This document shows positions 18,572-30,743 of a stretch of 60,905 nt of DNA, piece by piece; within the stretch, counting starts at the first letter, position 1; the number at the start of each line of letters is the position of its first letter. The DNA comes from Gammaproteobacteria bacterium. GTDB lineage: Bacteria; Pseudomonadota; Gammaproteobacteria; GCA-001735895. Under the pieces are notes generated by a model that searched no databases, was not told where the DNA came from, and saw only the letters and a list, made by a program, of their open reading frames with translations. Both the position numbers and the translations under genes were made by a program. The stretch lies in NCBI GenBank assembly GCA_022340305.1, contig JAJDOF010000063.1, positions 1-60,905 on the forward strand, written 5' to 3'.

Positions 18572-20245
18572 TTATTTCTGCAGACTGACCAGGGAGAGGT
18601 GAATCTTGGTTTTTTTTGCCCTGTCTTCGTTGTAATCGAAACGTCCGATCGTGGTTACAGTCAGTATTCCGTCAACTTTGCGGGCGAGTTCGTCAGCGGG
18701 GCTTCCTGCCGAAATAACGGCGATTGTGGCATCGCTTTCGAGTAACTCGATGATCTGCTCGACCGGCAACACGTACAGTGGGCGATTCAAATCCCAGACG
18801 TATTCAATACCCGATCGATTCTCCATCAAAACGACCCTGACTTCCGGGGGTAGCATGGACGATTCAATCTGCGTCATCCTTTTATACTCTGGATTCGAGA
18901 TACCCACCACACGATAGGAATCCATGAAAAACATGGAGATGGAGGCAGCCTGCAAGGCCGTCAGTAGAAATAGTCCCGGCAGGTTTTTCCTCGCGAACAG
19001 GAACCAGGCGGCCACGATAATGAATAAATATACGGCGCTTATCGCGAGTTTAAAGAATACGGATACCGCCATGTCTCGCTGATCGAGATGATAGAGCAGG
19101 ACAAGCGGAAAAATAATTGCGGTTATCGATACCAGGCCGGTGTGCAAGGCAATGATCCACTGGTCGCCTTTTGCCTGCATACCCTTATCGAACCTCTCCA
19201 TGATCTCACGAAACAGGACCCCACCGAGCATCGCCAGCGGAATCATCACCGGCAGCAGATAGCGTCCTTTCTTTTCTGGAACTAGCGACAGCAGCAACAC
19301 TTGTAGAACCAGCCAGAGCAGCAAGAATCGGTAATTGTGGAGCGCTTTGAGCCGCTTTTCGACAAACGGCTTGACCAGTGCGGCCAGGGTGATAACCAGC
19401 CAGATTCCAGCGTAAGCGGGGAACTTTAAATAATACCAGAACGGCTTCAAATGCCTGTTGGCCCAGGCGTCCGTCTCCGCATCCATCGTGGAAAGCAGTG
19501 CCTCGGGATGAAATTCCCAGATGTACAGTGGCCAGAGGCTGCTGATAACGATGCACAGCGCGAACGCAAGCACGATCAATGGCCATTTACTGGAGACCTC
19601 GGCCGGTTTGAAAATCCACAGGTAGCTGATCGCAAAGGGCAGGAGCAGGGCATAAAACGAAACCGGTCCCTTGCTCATGAAGGATAGCCCCATCAAGGTA
19701 CCGCAAACTGCGAAACTCGACCAACCTCGATTATTGCGTACACCATCGACAAAGGCCCACAGGGCGCCCAGCATGAAGCTATGACAGAAAATATCCCAGG
19801 TGGCTCGTTGCCCCATCCGGATCATCAGGACATTGGTCGCCAGTAACACGGCAGCTATCAGCGCCCACCGGCGATCGCGACTCATGGTCCAGCACAGGCC
19901 GTAGGTAAAAAGAATCAACAGGGTAGCGGCAATCGCATTGGGTATGCGCAGCAGGCTCAGATCGTCGGTTCCTCCTGCCGTCAGTGAAACCAGCGCAGCG
20001 AACCAGGTCGGCAGCGGGGGTTTGGCCAGGCGCACATCACCGTTCATGGTGGGGACTAGCCAGTTATCGTTGCTGATGATCTCGCGCGCCGTTACCAGGT
20101 TCCTGGCTTCCATCAAATCCATTTCGATTGCCCCGGTGTTGTAAAAGAACGACCAGAAACAGAGGAATAGCAAAATCAGGATCGGCAGGCGGTGTGATTT
20201 GAATTCACAGAGTTGATTGGAAACAGGCCTGGTGGTGGAGGTCAT
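18572..20245 (-). CDS. ArnT-like glycosyltransferase, GT39/PMT family
   Basis: Polytopic inner-membrane glycosyltransferase that uses a polyprenyl-phosphate-linked sugar; the acceptor (lipid A or another envelope glycan) cannot be read from sequence. From ATG 20245 the protein has 557 residues with about a dozen hydrophobic segments. The catalytic acidic region in the first periplasmic loop is FYNTGAIEMDLMEARNLVTA, followed by RLAKPPLPTWFAAL, a hallmark of the ArnT/PMT group. A more upstream ATG (20320) would add a non-hydrophobic leader without support. It is close to a GT2 and a VTT gene on the same strand. Confidence 0.88.
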   Translation of the reverse strand: MTSTTRPVSNQLCEFKSHRLPILILLFLCFWSFFYNTGAIEMDLMEARNLVTAREIISNDNWLVPTMNGDVRLAKPPLPTWFAALVSLTAGGTDDLSLLRIPNAIAATLLILFTYGLCWTMSRDRRWALIAAVLLATNVLMIRMGQRATWDIFCHSFMLGALWAFVDGVRNNRGWSSFAVCGTLMGLSFMSKGPVSFYALLLPFAISYLWIFKPAEVSSKWPLIVLAFALCIVISSLWPLYIWEFHPEALLSTMDAETDAWANRHLKPFWYYLKFPAYAGIWLVITLAALVKPFVEKRLKALHNYRFLLLWLVLQVLLLSLVPEKKGRYLLPVMIPLAMLGGVLFREIMERFDKGMQAKGDQWIIALHTGLVSITAIIFPLVLLYHLDQRDMAVSVFFKLAISAVYLFIIVAAWFLFARKNLPGLFLLTALQAASISMFFMDSYRVVGISNPEYKRMTQIESSMLPPEVRVVLMENRSGIEYVWDLNRPLYVLPVEQIIELLESDATIAVISAGSPADELARKVDGILTVTTIGRFDYNEDRAKKTKIHLSLVSLQK

Positions 20246-20422
20246 AGGTATTTGTTGATTTTTCCAGGGGGGCAAAATCTCACATTCGCCGTGGTCGGGC
20301 GCGAAGCGATGCTGCAACACTTGCGGTCGAAGTATAAGTGGTTTCAGTTGTTAACTGGAGCATGATTTACCCGGGTAAATGGCTGTTGGCGTAACAACCT
20401 GGTTCGTCTGCATTGCGCACGG

Positions 20423-21154
20423 TTAAAGCGCAGGGCTGCTTTTCGGCCGAAATTTTTTGAACAGCAGGCGGACGACCAGGGCGAGGAGTAACAGGCCGAA
20501 CCCCAGAATTACCTGGTTGATATTTCCTTTTACACCGCCACTGCCGAAGGATGCAAAAACAAAGGTCAGCGGGATAAAGCCGATCAGGGAAGCCGACAGG
20601 TAGAGGCTAAACGGAACCTGGCAGCTGCCGCATAGCAGGCTGGTCAGGGTCGCGTTCGCAAAGGGAAACAGGCGTGCATAGAGTACCCACCAGAAAGCAT
20701 TTTGCTGAAAGCGACGACGCCACCGCATTAGCTGGCTCGCGAACCGTCTTTCGACCAGGCCTCCCAGCAAACGCCGGCCCATCAGGTAGACCGACGCCGC
20801 CCCGATCATTGAGGCGAGCATCGCCAGCGTTATACCGAGCACGACACCGTAAATGGCGCCGGCCGCACCGCTCACCCACAACCTCGGCACCCCGAAGCTG
20901 ATCGCCGCCCCGGTAAACAGGACAAACAGCATGGAACTGACCCACAGCCCATTGTCGAGTTGCGATCCTTGCAAAAAAAGACGCAGATCGACCAGCCACT
21001 GCTGGGTATCGTCCGCCATGCCTTGTCGTATGACCAGCGCCAGGCCGAGAAAAAGTAATCCTACCAGGCAAAAACGCAACAGGTCTGCAGTCAACCCGGT
21101 TTTTGCATCCTGGTCGCCGATATTTTTACTCAATGGGTTGATCCCCGGGGTCAT
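20423..21154 (-). CDS. TVP38/TMEM64 (VTT/DedA-like) membrane protein
   Basis: Inner-membrane protein of 243 residues with about six hydrophobic segments. The VTT core is FGVPRLWVSGAAGAIYGVVLG, followed by the Arg/Phe-containing ARLFPFANATLTSLLCG re-entrant segment. Family members are implicated in lipid scrambling or membrane homeostasis; function here is not known. Its start lies 29 bases inside the GT2 gene, indicating coupled expression. Confidence 0.88.
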   Translation of the reverse strand: MTPGINPLSKNIGDQDAKTGLTADLLRFCLVGLLFLGLALVIRQGMADDTQQWLVDLRLFLQGSQLDNGLWVSSMLFVLFTGAAISFGVPRLWVSGAAGAIYGVVLGITLAMLASMIGAASVYLMGRRLLGGLVERRFASQLMRWRRRFQQNAFWWVLYARLFPFANATLTSLLCGSCQVPFSLYLSASLIGFIPLTFVFASFGSGGVKGNINQVILGFGLLLLALVVRLLFKKFRPKSSPAL

Positions 21155-21884
21155 CGCTACTGGTGACCCGGTAGATAAGCGCCCGTTTACCCAGCCAGTA
21201 AACTCCGGCCAGGTCGGCTAGCCCCACCCACAATCTGCTGTTGATGCCACCGCCGTATTTGCTGCTGCCTTTGATGCGTGGTCGATGATTTACCCCGGTC
21301 TCGGCGACGCTGTACCCCATCATCTGGAACAGTGCCGGGAAAAAACGATGGGCATTGCGAAAAAAGCGGATGTTTTGCAGACACTGCCGTCGAAAAACCC
21401 GGATCGAGCAGCCGACATCGGTGATATTGTCCTTCAGCAAAGCAGAGCGCACCCGGTTGGCGATACGGCTCGACATTTTGCGCACCCAGTTGTCAGCACG
21501 CCTGCGGCGGATACCACACATCATGTCAACCTGCAGTCGTGACATTTCCTCGAGCAGGATTGCCAGGTCGCGCGGATCGTTCTGCCCGTCACCATCCAGG
21601 GTTGCGATTAACTCTCCCGTGGCGGCGGCAAAACCAGCCTCAAGCGCTGCCGACTGACCACTGTTGGGCCGCAGGTGCAAGGCCGTAAACGCTGCATGAG
21701 TGTTTGCCAGTCGATCGATTATTTCCGCCGTGCCGTCGTTCGAGCCATCATCCACCATGATCAATTGCCAATCCTGCGGCAGCAGGGTCGTCAATACCTC
21801 GCGGGCCTCCAGGCAAACGGCTTCAAGGCACTCCGCTTCGTTGAAGAAGGGAATGATGACACTCAGTTTCGGGTGTTGCCTCAT
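21126..21884 (-). CDS. Family 2 glycosyltransferase (dolichyl-phosphate mannosyltransferase-like)
   Basis: Cytoplasmic-face transferase that likely charges a polyprenyl phosphate with a sugar. The 252 residues have the GT-A core SVIIPFFNEAECLEAV, the VDDGSNDGTAEI motif, the TLDGDGQNDPRD nucleotide-sugar/metal site and a C-terminal hydrophobic region. Together with the nearby GT39 gene it could form a polyprenyl-P-sugar donor and user pair, as in ArnC/ArnT; this is inferred from position. Confidence 0.9.
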   Translation of the reverse strand: MRQHPKLSVIIPFFNEAECLEAVCLEAREVLTTLLPQDWQLIMVDDGSNDGTAEIIDRLANTHAAFTALHLRPNSGQSAALEAGFAAATGELIATLDGDGQNDPRDLAILLEEMSRLQVDMMCGIRRRRADNWVRKMSSRIANRVRSALLKDNITDVGCSIRVFRRQCLQNIRFFRNAHRFFPALFQMMGYSVAETGVNHRPRIKGSSKYGGGINSRLWVGLADLAGVYWLGKRALIYRVTSSDDPGDQPIE

Positions 21885-22187
21885 TGATGTTGCTCTCGCA
21901 TGCGAACCGGCAGCTACACGGAAAGGACCGGCACAGTGGAATCTCAGATCATGGCCCGATTTTAACAGGGCCAGGCGCCGAGGCCGAGTCTAAATTCACC
22001 AATTTACCTCCGTCGATATAGGCCAGCTTGAAAGGTTGGAGTAAACCGTCGATATGAGTTAACGCGCAATTGACCTTCTTCCGCGGCGCGGTAGCTTCTA
22101 AATTCCGTAGCCGCATTGCGGTTACCTTGAACTCAGGCGGATGCCCATGTCGAAGTGACCTCGCATTGCGCGCTGTTGCCTACAAGA
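21885..22187. other. Intergenic stretch between GT2 and the nrdB terminator
   Basis: About 300 bases with no open frame of note and no recognised site; several short GC-rich palindromes only. It probably holds the GT2 promoter on the minus strand. Confidence 0.4.
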
Positions 22188-22237
22188 ATAAAAAAGGCCA
22201 GGCAAACGAAATATGAGATATCCCGCTAACCTGGCCC
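22188..22237 (-). terminator. Rho-independent terminator of nrdAB
   Basis: On the minus strand GGCCAGG (22230-22236) pairs with CCTGGCC (22196-22202), followed by a T run (A tract at 22190-22195 on the plus strand). It lies about 60 bases after the nrdB stop. Confidence 0.75.
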
Positions 22238-22294
22238 AAGGTTACAACCGAAGAGCGCGTGTAACACAAATTCGGTAGTACAAAGGAGATAAGA

Positions 22295-23467
22295 TTAATC
22301 CCAGTTCAGTGCGCCTCCCGTCTGATACTCAGTGACGCGAGTTTCAAAAAAGTTCTTCTCTTTCTTTAAATTCGCCTGTTCATCCAGCCACGGCAGAGCG
22401 TTTTCTGCTCCCGGGAACGGGATGGCGTGATCCAGCTTGTTGGCACGGCGGTTGGCGATGAAACGAAATTGCGCGATGTGATCCTCGGCGCTATATCCGA
22501 GTATCGGATCGGGCAACAGATACTTCGAGTATTGCATTTCCGCTGCCTCGGCTTCTTCCCACATTTGCTGGATCTTTTTCGGATCGAGCTTGAGGTTCTC
22601 TTCGAGGATGATCTGCTTGCACACGCGAATACCGAAGGAAGCATGCAACACTTCGTCGCGCATGATGTATTGCAACTGCTCCGAAGTGCCTTTCATCAGG
22701 CCACGACGTTGCAGCGCGAAGATCGGGCTGAAGCCATTATAGAACCAGGTGCCCTCGAAGACGCCGGCGAAAAACGTGTAGGCCATAACGAAATTTTCCA
22801 GCTCATCACGATCATGCAGATCGATATCCGGGCGCAATACCGAATCGAGACGGCTATTACACATCTGAATTTTTTGATGAATTTCGGGCACCACGCGGTA
22901 GCGGTTATAGATTTCACTCTGGTCGAGGCCCAGGCTCTCGATGCAATGCTGGTAAGTCCAGGTGTGCATGGCTTCTTCGTAGACCTGGCGAGCCTGGTAA
23001 ATCTGCAACTCCGGTGCAGTCATTTTCTCCATGACCGCAAGCCCGATATTGCGCATGGCGAGGATGTCAGAAGTAGTCAGGTAAGACAGCACGTTTTCAT
23101 ATACATGACGTTCTTCCAGGGTCAGCTTGTGCTGATAATCGTGCAAGTCCTGGCTCATGTTGATATCAAGCGGCGTCCAGTGATTCTTGTTGGCATTGAG
23201 AAAATAATCCCAGGCCCAGGGATACTTGAACGGCGCCAGCTGGTTGATATCGGTCTGGCCGTTGACGACGCGTTTGTCATCGGGGTTAATCGGCTTCAAT
23301 GAAGCCGGCGCTGGCGCGATCGGCGCGACAGGCTTGTTGATCGCTGGCGTTTCACGCAAGGTCGCAGCCGGTGCGGCCGTCATTGCGGTTTCAATGACGG
23401 ATACATCTATTATCGCATCCGGGGTGCGCGTTACAGATGGGGTTAATGGTTCATCCCAGTTCAACAT
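22295..23467 (-). CDS. nrdB: Class Ia ribonucleotide reductase, beta subunit
   Basis: Carries the di-iron tyrosyl-radical cofactor that starts deoxyribonucleotide synthesis with NrdA. In the 390 residues the metal ligands Asp134 (TTSDILAMRN), Glu165 and His168 and the radical Tyr172 (EEAMHTWTY) are all present. An Ala/Pro-rich N-terminal extension of about 60 residues precedes the core. The C-terminal tail ending GGALNWD is the expected NrdA-docking peptide. It lies 65 bases downstream of nrdA and ends before a clear terminator. Confidence 0.96.
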   Translation of the reverse strand: MLNWDEPLTPSVTRTPDAIIDVSVIETAMTAAPAATLRETPAINKPVAPIAPAPASLKPINPDDKRVVNGQTDINQLAPFKYPWAWDYFLNANKNHWTPLDINMSQDLHDYQHKLTLEERHVYENVLSYLTTSDILAMRNIGLAVMEKMTAPELQIYQARQVYEEAMHTWTYQHCIESLGLDQSEIYNRYRVVPEIHQKIQMCNSRLDSVLRPDIDLHDRDELENFVMAYTFFAGVFEGTWFYNGFSPIFALQRRGLMKGTSEQLQYIMRDEVLHASFGIRVCKQIILEENLKLDPKKIQQMWEEAEAAEMQYSKYLLPDPILGYSAEDHIAQFRFIANRRANKLDHAIPFPGAENALPWLDEQANLKKEKNFFETRVTEYQTGGALNWD

Positions 23468-23532
23468 GTATTACTCCTGTTTCTCTATCTACTGCAATTT
23501 AACTACTGCTACTTAATGTTACCGGCCCGCAA

Positions 23533-26385
<2,853 letters not shown>

Positions 26386-26596
26386 TTAATTCCCGGTCCG
26401 TGATTTCCAGAGGTTCTACTTCGGATACAATCCGCATGGTTTCAGCGTTTACAAAAAGCTGGCTAAGCCTTTCCTGTAAATAGTTAAAGTGATTTATAAC
26501 TATCGTTTGCAAGTGTTTGTACTAGTAATGGGTTGGAGCGAAGCAACCAGCTAAGTTTTGTCTATAAAATTTGTCTTGTCTTTAAAAAGTGAATAC

Positions 26597-26605
26597 TTAT
26601 CCAGA
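26597..26605 (+). promoter_or_regulatory. DnaA-like box (one mismatch)
   Basis: TTATCCAGA differs from the DnaA box TTATCCACA at one position and abuts the first NrdR box. Confidence 0.45.
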
Positions 26606-26606
26606 T

Positions 26607-26622
26607 ACACAATATAATGTGT
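26607..26622. promoter_or_regulatory. NrdR box 1
   Basis: ACACAATATAATGTGT is a near-perfect match to the NrdR palindrome ACACWATATATWGTGT and lies about 220 bases upstream of nrdA. NrdR represses RNR genes when dATP is high. Confidence 0.85.
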
Positions 26623-26639
26623 TTTCAGCAGAGGTCAAG

Positions 26640-26655
26640 TACATTATGTTGTGTA
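26640..26655. promoter_or_regulatory. NrdR box 2
   Basis: TACATTATGTTGTGTA is a second, weaker NrdR palindrome. Its centre is 33 bases from box 1, about three helical turns, the usual spacing for cooperative NrdR binding. Confidence 0.8.
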
Positions 26656-26683
26656 TGGATCTGTGGAGACCGGGGGAATATCC

Positions 26684-26692
26684 TGTGGATAA
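26684..26692 (-). promoter_or_regulatory. Perfect DnaA box
   Basis: TTATCCACA on the minus strand, about 30 bases beyond NrdR box 2. DnaA is known to regulate nrdAB in Escherichia coli; the same is plausible here. Confidence 0.6.
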
Positions 26693-26875
26693 GTCATGGT
26701 TTCCGAGGAGAAACCGCGTCGCTAAAGGCTTCCAGATTATTGATCAGACTCCCCTCTAATTTATTCTCATAAAAAAGTATAATTATGTGAAAAATTTCAT
26801 AAATTATTTGAATCAGCTCACAGAATCAGCTATCCGACCAGCCCATCGGTCGGCTCATACAGAGGGAAAGGGTGC

Positions 26876-27772
26876 ATGACCGTCAAGTTGGGCATTGACC
26901 TGGGTGGCACCAAGACCGAAGTGCTGGTTCTCGATTCCGATCAGCGTCCGCTATACCGCGAGCGTTTCGCCACACCGGCGCAGGATTACGAGGCAATACT
27001 AAGCAGCATCGTGACCCAGGTGCGGCGTGCGCAATCCAGTTTCGGAGTCGATATCAGCGTCGGTATCGGTATCCCCGGTGCGTTATCACCGCGCTCAGGA
27101 AAACTGCGCAATTCGAATACCCAGTGCCTCAACGGGCGTGAGTTATTGCGCGATATCGAATATCGCCTGCAACGCGAGGTGCGCATCGAAAACGATGCCA
27201 ACTGCTTCGCCTTATCGGAGGCGCAGGGCGGTGCCGGGCGGGGTTATCGGGTGGTTTTCGGTGTCATCATCGGCACCGGCACCGGTGGCGGCCTGGTAGT
27301 CGATGGCAAGCTGTTGAATGGACCGCATGCGATCACCGGTGAATGGGGCCACAACCCGCTGCCCTGGTGGCGCGCAGAAGATGGTGCGCCCGCCTGCTAC
27401 TGCGGCAAGCAGGCCTGTATCGAAACCTATCTCTCCGGTCCGGGACTTGCCCGTAATTATCGCCTTCGCGCCGGTCATTCGCTGAGTAGCGCGGAAATCG
27501 TTGCCGCCGCGGCAAGTGGCGACGAATCCTGTCGGCAAATGCTCGAATGTTATTATGACCAGATGGCTCGCTCGCTCGCGCAGCTGATTAATATAGTAGA
27601 CCCGGATGCAATCGTGCTGGGCGGCGGCATGTCCAATATCGATGCAATCTACCCCGCGGTTGCCGCGCGCCTCGGTGATTACGTCTTTTCCGATTTTGTC
27701 GCGACGCCGCTGCTGAAGGCTACGCGGGGCGATTCCAGTGGTGTCTTCGGTGCGGCGCTGTTGTGGGAGTAA
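26876..27772 (+). CDS. ROK family sugar kinase
   Basis: Cytoplasmic ATP-dependent kinase for a hexose or N-acetylhexosamine. The 298 residues have the ATP-binding GIDLGGTKTEVLVLD, the second phosphate motif VIIGTGTGGGLVV, the GEWGHNPLPWW active-site segment and the zinc-binding CYCGKQACIE with ETYLSGPGL. The EWGH...LP pattern fits N-acetylglucosamine kinase or fructokinase-type ROK enzymes. It lacks the N-terminal HTH of ROK repressors. It is divergent from nrdA and convergent with mgtE. Confidence 0.9.
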   Translation: MTVKLGIDLGGTKTEVLVLDSDQRPLYRERFATPAQDYEAILSSIVTQVRRAQSSFGVDISVGIGIPGALSPRSGKLRNSNTQCLNGRELLRDIEYRLQREVRIENDANCFALSEAQGGAGRGYRVVFGVIIGTGTGGGLVVDGKLLNGPHAITGEWGHNPLPWWRAEDGAPACYCGKQACIETYLSGPGLARNYRLRAGHSLSSAEIVAAAASGDESCRQMLECYYDQMARSLAQLINIVDPDAIVLGGGMSNIDAIYPAVAARLGDYVFSDFVATPLLKATRGDSSGVFGAALLWE

Positions 27773-27803
27773 TGTGGCGGCCTGCGCCTGGCGCAGCCAG
27801 AAG

Positions 27804-29153
27804 TCAGCCCAGCACCAACGTCGCCAGACCCAGGAAGGCAATGATGCCGACGACATCGGTCACCGTGGTCAGTACCACGCCGCCGGCGATTGCCGGATCC
27901 ACCCCGATCTGACGCAGCACCAGTGGAATTACCGCCCCGGCAAAGGCGCCTGCCAGCAGGTTGACGACTAACGCAAAGGCGATGATGACGCCAATGCTGA
28001 AATTGCCGAACCAGATGATCGACAGGGTTGCAACCACCAGTGCCCATGCCAATCCGTTCAGCAGGCCCACGGAGAGTTCCTTCTTGATCAGTGAGCGGTA
28101 GTTCGAGCTGCCCAGTTGGCCCAGCGCCAGACCACGAATGGCAATAGTCAGTGTCTGCGACCCGGCGATACCGCCCATGCTGGGGACGATGGTAATCAGG
28201 ATCGCAAGTGCCACCACCTGATCGAGTATATCTTCGAACATGCCGATCACATATGCGGCGAGAAAAGCCGTCAGCAAGTTGATGCCCAACCAGATGCCGC
28301 GCCGCCTGGAAGTGAGTAATACCGGTGAGAACATGTCTTCCTCTTCAGAAAGCCCGGCCTTGCCCATTATCGAGCGGTCACCTTCGTCACGGATGACGTC
28401 GACCACATCGTCGATGGTGATCCGGCCGATGAGTTTGTGCTCTTCATCGACGACGGGCGTACTCACCAGATCGAAGTTCTCGAACTCGCGCGCTACCTCG
28501 GTATCGGACAGGTAGGCATGCATCGCTGCGACGTCAGTACGCATAAGGTTGGCAACCAGTTCTTCCGGATCATTGGTGAGCAGGTCGCGCAGGTACAAGG
28601 CTCCGAGGTAATGATCGTGGCGGTCGGTCACAAATAATTGATCGGTCTGGTCCGGGAGTTCGCCGCGCATGCGCAGGTAGCGCAGTACTACGTCCAGCGA
28701 TACGTCGGCGCGTATCGTGACCTGGTCGATATTCATCAAACCGCCGGCGGTATCCTCGCTGAAGGCGAGCACCGACTCCAGACGTTCGCGTTTATGCGCA
28801 TCGAGCCGGTGCAGGACTCTGACCAGCTTGTCAGGTGGCAGGTCGAGAATAAGGTCGGCCTGGTCGTCGACGTCGGCAAGCGATTCGACGATGGCGGTAA
28901 TCTCTTCCGGCTCGAGCGCCTTGAGACGCGCGTCGCTGACATCGTCCTGGATCTCAAGAAGAATGGCGCCGAGGTCGGCTGGTTTGATCAGTGGCCAGAT
29001 GGCGTCGCGTTGCTGCGGCGGCATGGAGTCCAGTAGCATTGCGGTTTCGGCGATGTTGATGCCGTCCAGGATTTTTGCAATCTCGAGCCTGTCATCGGTC
29101 TCCAGGGCGACCGCTATATCCTGACGCAGCAATTCGATATCGTCTTCTACCAT
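27804..29153 (-). CDS. mgtE: Magnesium transporter MgtE
   Basis: Inner-membrane Mg2+ channel of 449 residues. It has the N-terminal helical repeat domain (DSMPPQQRDAIWPL), a pair of CBS domains (about 135-260; LRDLLTNDPEELVANLM, LIGRITIDDVVDVI) and five C-terminal membrane helices with the signature PSMGGIAGSQTLTIAIRGLALGQ. Mg2+ binding to the cytosolic parts normally gates the pore. It follows the HPr gene by 38 bases and may be the end of the same leftward transcript. Confidence 0.95.
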   Translation of the reverse strand: MVEDDIELLRQDIAVALETDDRLEIAKILDGINIAETAMLLDSMPPQQRDAIWPLIKPADLGAILLEIQDDVSDARLKALEPEEITAIVESLADVDDQADLILDLPPDKLVRVLHRLDAHKRERLESVLAFSEDTAGGLMNIDQVTIRADVSLDVVLRYLRMRGELPDQTDQLFVTDRHDHYLGALYLRDLLTNDPEELVANLMRTDVAAMHAYLSDTEVAREFENFDLVSTPVVDEEHKLIGRITIDDVVDVIRDEGDRSIMGKAGLSEEEDMFSPVLLTSRRRGIWLGINLLTAFLAAYVIGMFEDILDQVVALAILITIVPSMGGIAGSQTLTIAIRGLALGQLGSSNYRSLIKKELSVGLLNGLAWALVVATLSIIWFGNFSIGVIIAFALVVNLLAGAFAGAVIPLVLRQIGVDPAIAGGVVLTTVTDVVGIIAFLGLATLVLG

Positions 29154-29191
29154 GCCCCTGTTCCGCTTGACGCCGTGTTAATAGATCTAAT

Positions 29192-29461
29192 TCACTCGTT
29201 TTCGCCGAAGCGATTGTTGATCAGGTCGACCAGCGCCTGCTGGCAAACCTGTTCGTCATTGCCGTCGATTTCGAGCTCGAGCTCGACCCCTTTGCTAGCC
29301 GCCAACATCATCACGCCCATGATGCTCTTGGCATTGACCCGGCTGCCGTTGCGCCCGATAAATACGTCACTTTCGAATTGACTCGCGCAGTTGACCAGCT
29401 TGGATGCGGCGCGCGCATGCAGACCGAGCTTGTTGATGATGGTAATGTTTTGCTTGATCAT
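29192..29461 (-). CDS. ptsO: HPr-like phosphocarrier (NPr)
   Basis: Small cytoplasmic phosphocarrier of 89 residues. His15 (KLGLHARAAS) is the phospho-transfer site, and Ser46 (NAKSIMGVMML) is the site HPr kinase modifies. Both are kept, which fits the HprK gene in the same cluster. It overlaps the EIIA gene by four bases (ATGA). Confidence 0.93.
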   Translation of the reverse strand: MIKQNITIINKLGLHARAASKLVNCASQFESDVFIGRNGSRVNAKSIMGVMMLAASKGVELELEIDGNDEQVCQQALVDLINNRFGENE

Positions 29462-29868
29462 TCCTTAGCCTGTTGCGCATATTGTTGAATGCCGGATTTA
29501 GCGCCGGCGACCGCGGTATCACAAAGTTGCGGTAGCGTTTGCCAGGAATAGTTTAATACACGCAGCAGCATAGGCAAATTGACGCCACTGATAACACGTG
29601 CATCGCAATGCTCGGCGAAATAGCGGGCCAGGTTATCCGCAGTGGCGCCGTAGACGTCGGTGAGCACCAGCACGCCGGCGCCATCGTCCTGCGCGATCAT
29701 GCTATCGCGAATCAGGTCGGCGTATTTGCCGAGTTGTTGTGGGCTGATGTTGGCTGGTACCGATACGCAGACTACCGGCGTTGTCTCCGTGCATAAAATA
29801 GTTTTGGCGATGGCAACAAGCTGAGCTCCCAGTTGCTCGTGAGTGACCACCAGGATGCCGACCGTCAT
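29458..29868 (-). CDS. PTS EIIA component, mannose family
   Basis: 136-residue EIIA of the mannose/fructose (EIIA-Man) fold with phosphorylatable His10 in GILVVTHEQLG. It includes VLTDVYGATADNLARYF and the VISGVNLPMLLRVLNY segment. No EIIB, EIIC or EIID is present, so a regulatory rather than transport role is likely. ATG 29868 is chosen because it overlaps the rapZ stop (ATGA); longer in-frame starts fall inside rapZ. Confidence 0.9.
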   Translation of the reverse strand: MTVGILVVTHEQLGAQLVAIAKTILCTETTPVVCVSVPANISPQQLGKYADLIRDSMIAQDDGAGVLVLTDVYGATADNLARYFAEHCDARVISGVNLPMLLRVLNYSWQTLPQLCDTAVAGAKSGIQQYAQQAKE

Positions 29869-30722
29869 ACCAGGTCCCGGTGACGAATCGACAGGTTCGC
29901 ACGCTCCTGCTGTAAAGCTTTGGTGATGCGTTCCGCCAGGTAAACCGAGCGATGTTTGCCGCCGGTGCAACCGATCGAAATTGCCATGTAGCTGCGGTTT
30001 TCTTTTTCGAAGCGCGGGATCCAGGTATGCAGGAATTGAAATACCGAGTTGAACATTTCTTCGACTTCCGGGTAGTTCTCGAGGTATTTGATGACTGCAC
30101 GATCGCGTCCACTCAGCGGTTTGAGGCCTTCTTCCCAGTGTGGATTGGGCAGGCAGCGAACATCGAACACAAAATCGGTATCTGCCGGCACCCCGTTTTT
30201 AAAGCCAAATGACTGGATTAATATGCCCATCTCGGAACCGGTTTGCGAGGTTAACCGGTCGATGATCATCTGCCGCAGTTCGTGCACGTTCATGCTGGAA
30301 CTGTCGATCGACAAATCGGCATTGGCATGAATATCCTCGAGGAGTTTTTTTTCCTGCTGGATGGCGTCAGCCAACGGCACCCCCTGCCGCGACAGGGGAT
30401 GCTTGCGACGGGTCTCGCTGAAGCGCTTGAGCAGGCGTGAGGTGTCGCAAGTCAGGAATACCACCTTTAGTGGCAGCTCGTGTTTGTTGATCTGGCGCAT
30501 GATATCGGAGAATCGATCCGAACCGTCGACGCCACTGCGGGCATCGATGGAAACCGCCACCAGATCGTAGGGCTGCGGCCTGGTATTTAGCATGGTGTCG
30601 ACCAGCTCGGGTAGCATCCCCAATGGCAGGTTATCGATGCAATAAAATCCGGAATCTTCCAGGGTGTGCAGTGCTACGGTTTTTCCGGAACCGGACAGGC
30701 CGCTTACGATGACCAGTTTCAT
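29865..30722 (-). CDS. rapZ: RNase adapter protein RapZ (nucleotide-binding)
   Basis: 285-residue P-loop protein; in enterobacteria RapZ guides RNase E to the GlmZ sRNA and senses glucosamine-6-phosphate. The Walker A run is GLSGSGKT (8-15), with DNLPLGMLPELVD, FLTCDTSRLLKRFSETRRKHPLS and the conserved C-terminal IGCTGGKHRSVYLAE. It starts 21 bases after hprK. Whether a GlmZ-like RNA exists in this organism cannot be told from the window. Confidence 0.95.
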   Translation of the reverse strand: MKLVIVSGLSGSGKTVALHTLEDSGFYCIDNLPLGMLPELVDTMLNTRPQPYDLVAVSIDARSGVDGSDRFSDIMRQINKHELPLKVVFLTCDTSRLLKRFSETRRKHPLSRQGVPLADAIQQEKKLLEDIHANADLSIDSSSMNVHELRQMIIDRLTSQTGSEMGILIQSFGFKNGVPADTDFVFDVRCLPNPHWEEGLKPLSGRDRAVIKYLENYPEVEEMFNSVFQFLHTWIPRFEKENRSYMAISIGCTGGKHRSVYLAERITKALQQERANLSIRHRDLV

Positions 30723-30743
30723 GTGCTTGCCTTCCTCACTGCA

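Larger units (their letters stand above)
26386..26875. other. 490-base divergent control region of nrdA and the ROK kinase
   Basis: AT-rich relative to its surroundings. It contains the nrdA leader, two NrdR boxes, one perfect and one near-perfect DnaA box, and an AT tract (26755-26810) that may serve the ROK kinase promoter. Confidence 0.6.
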
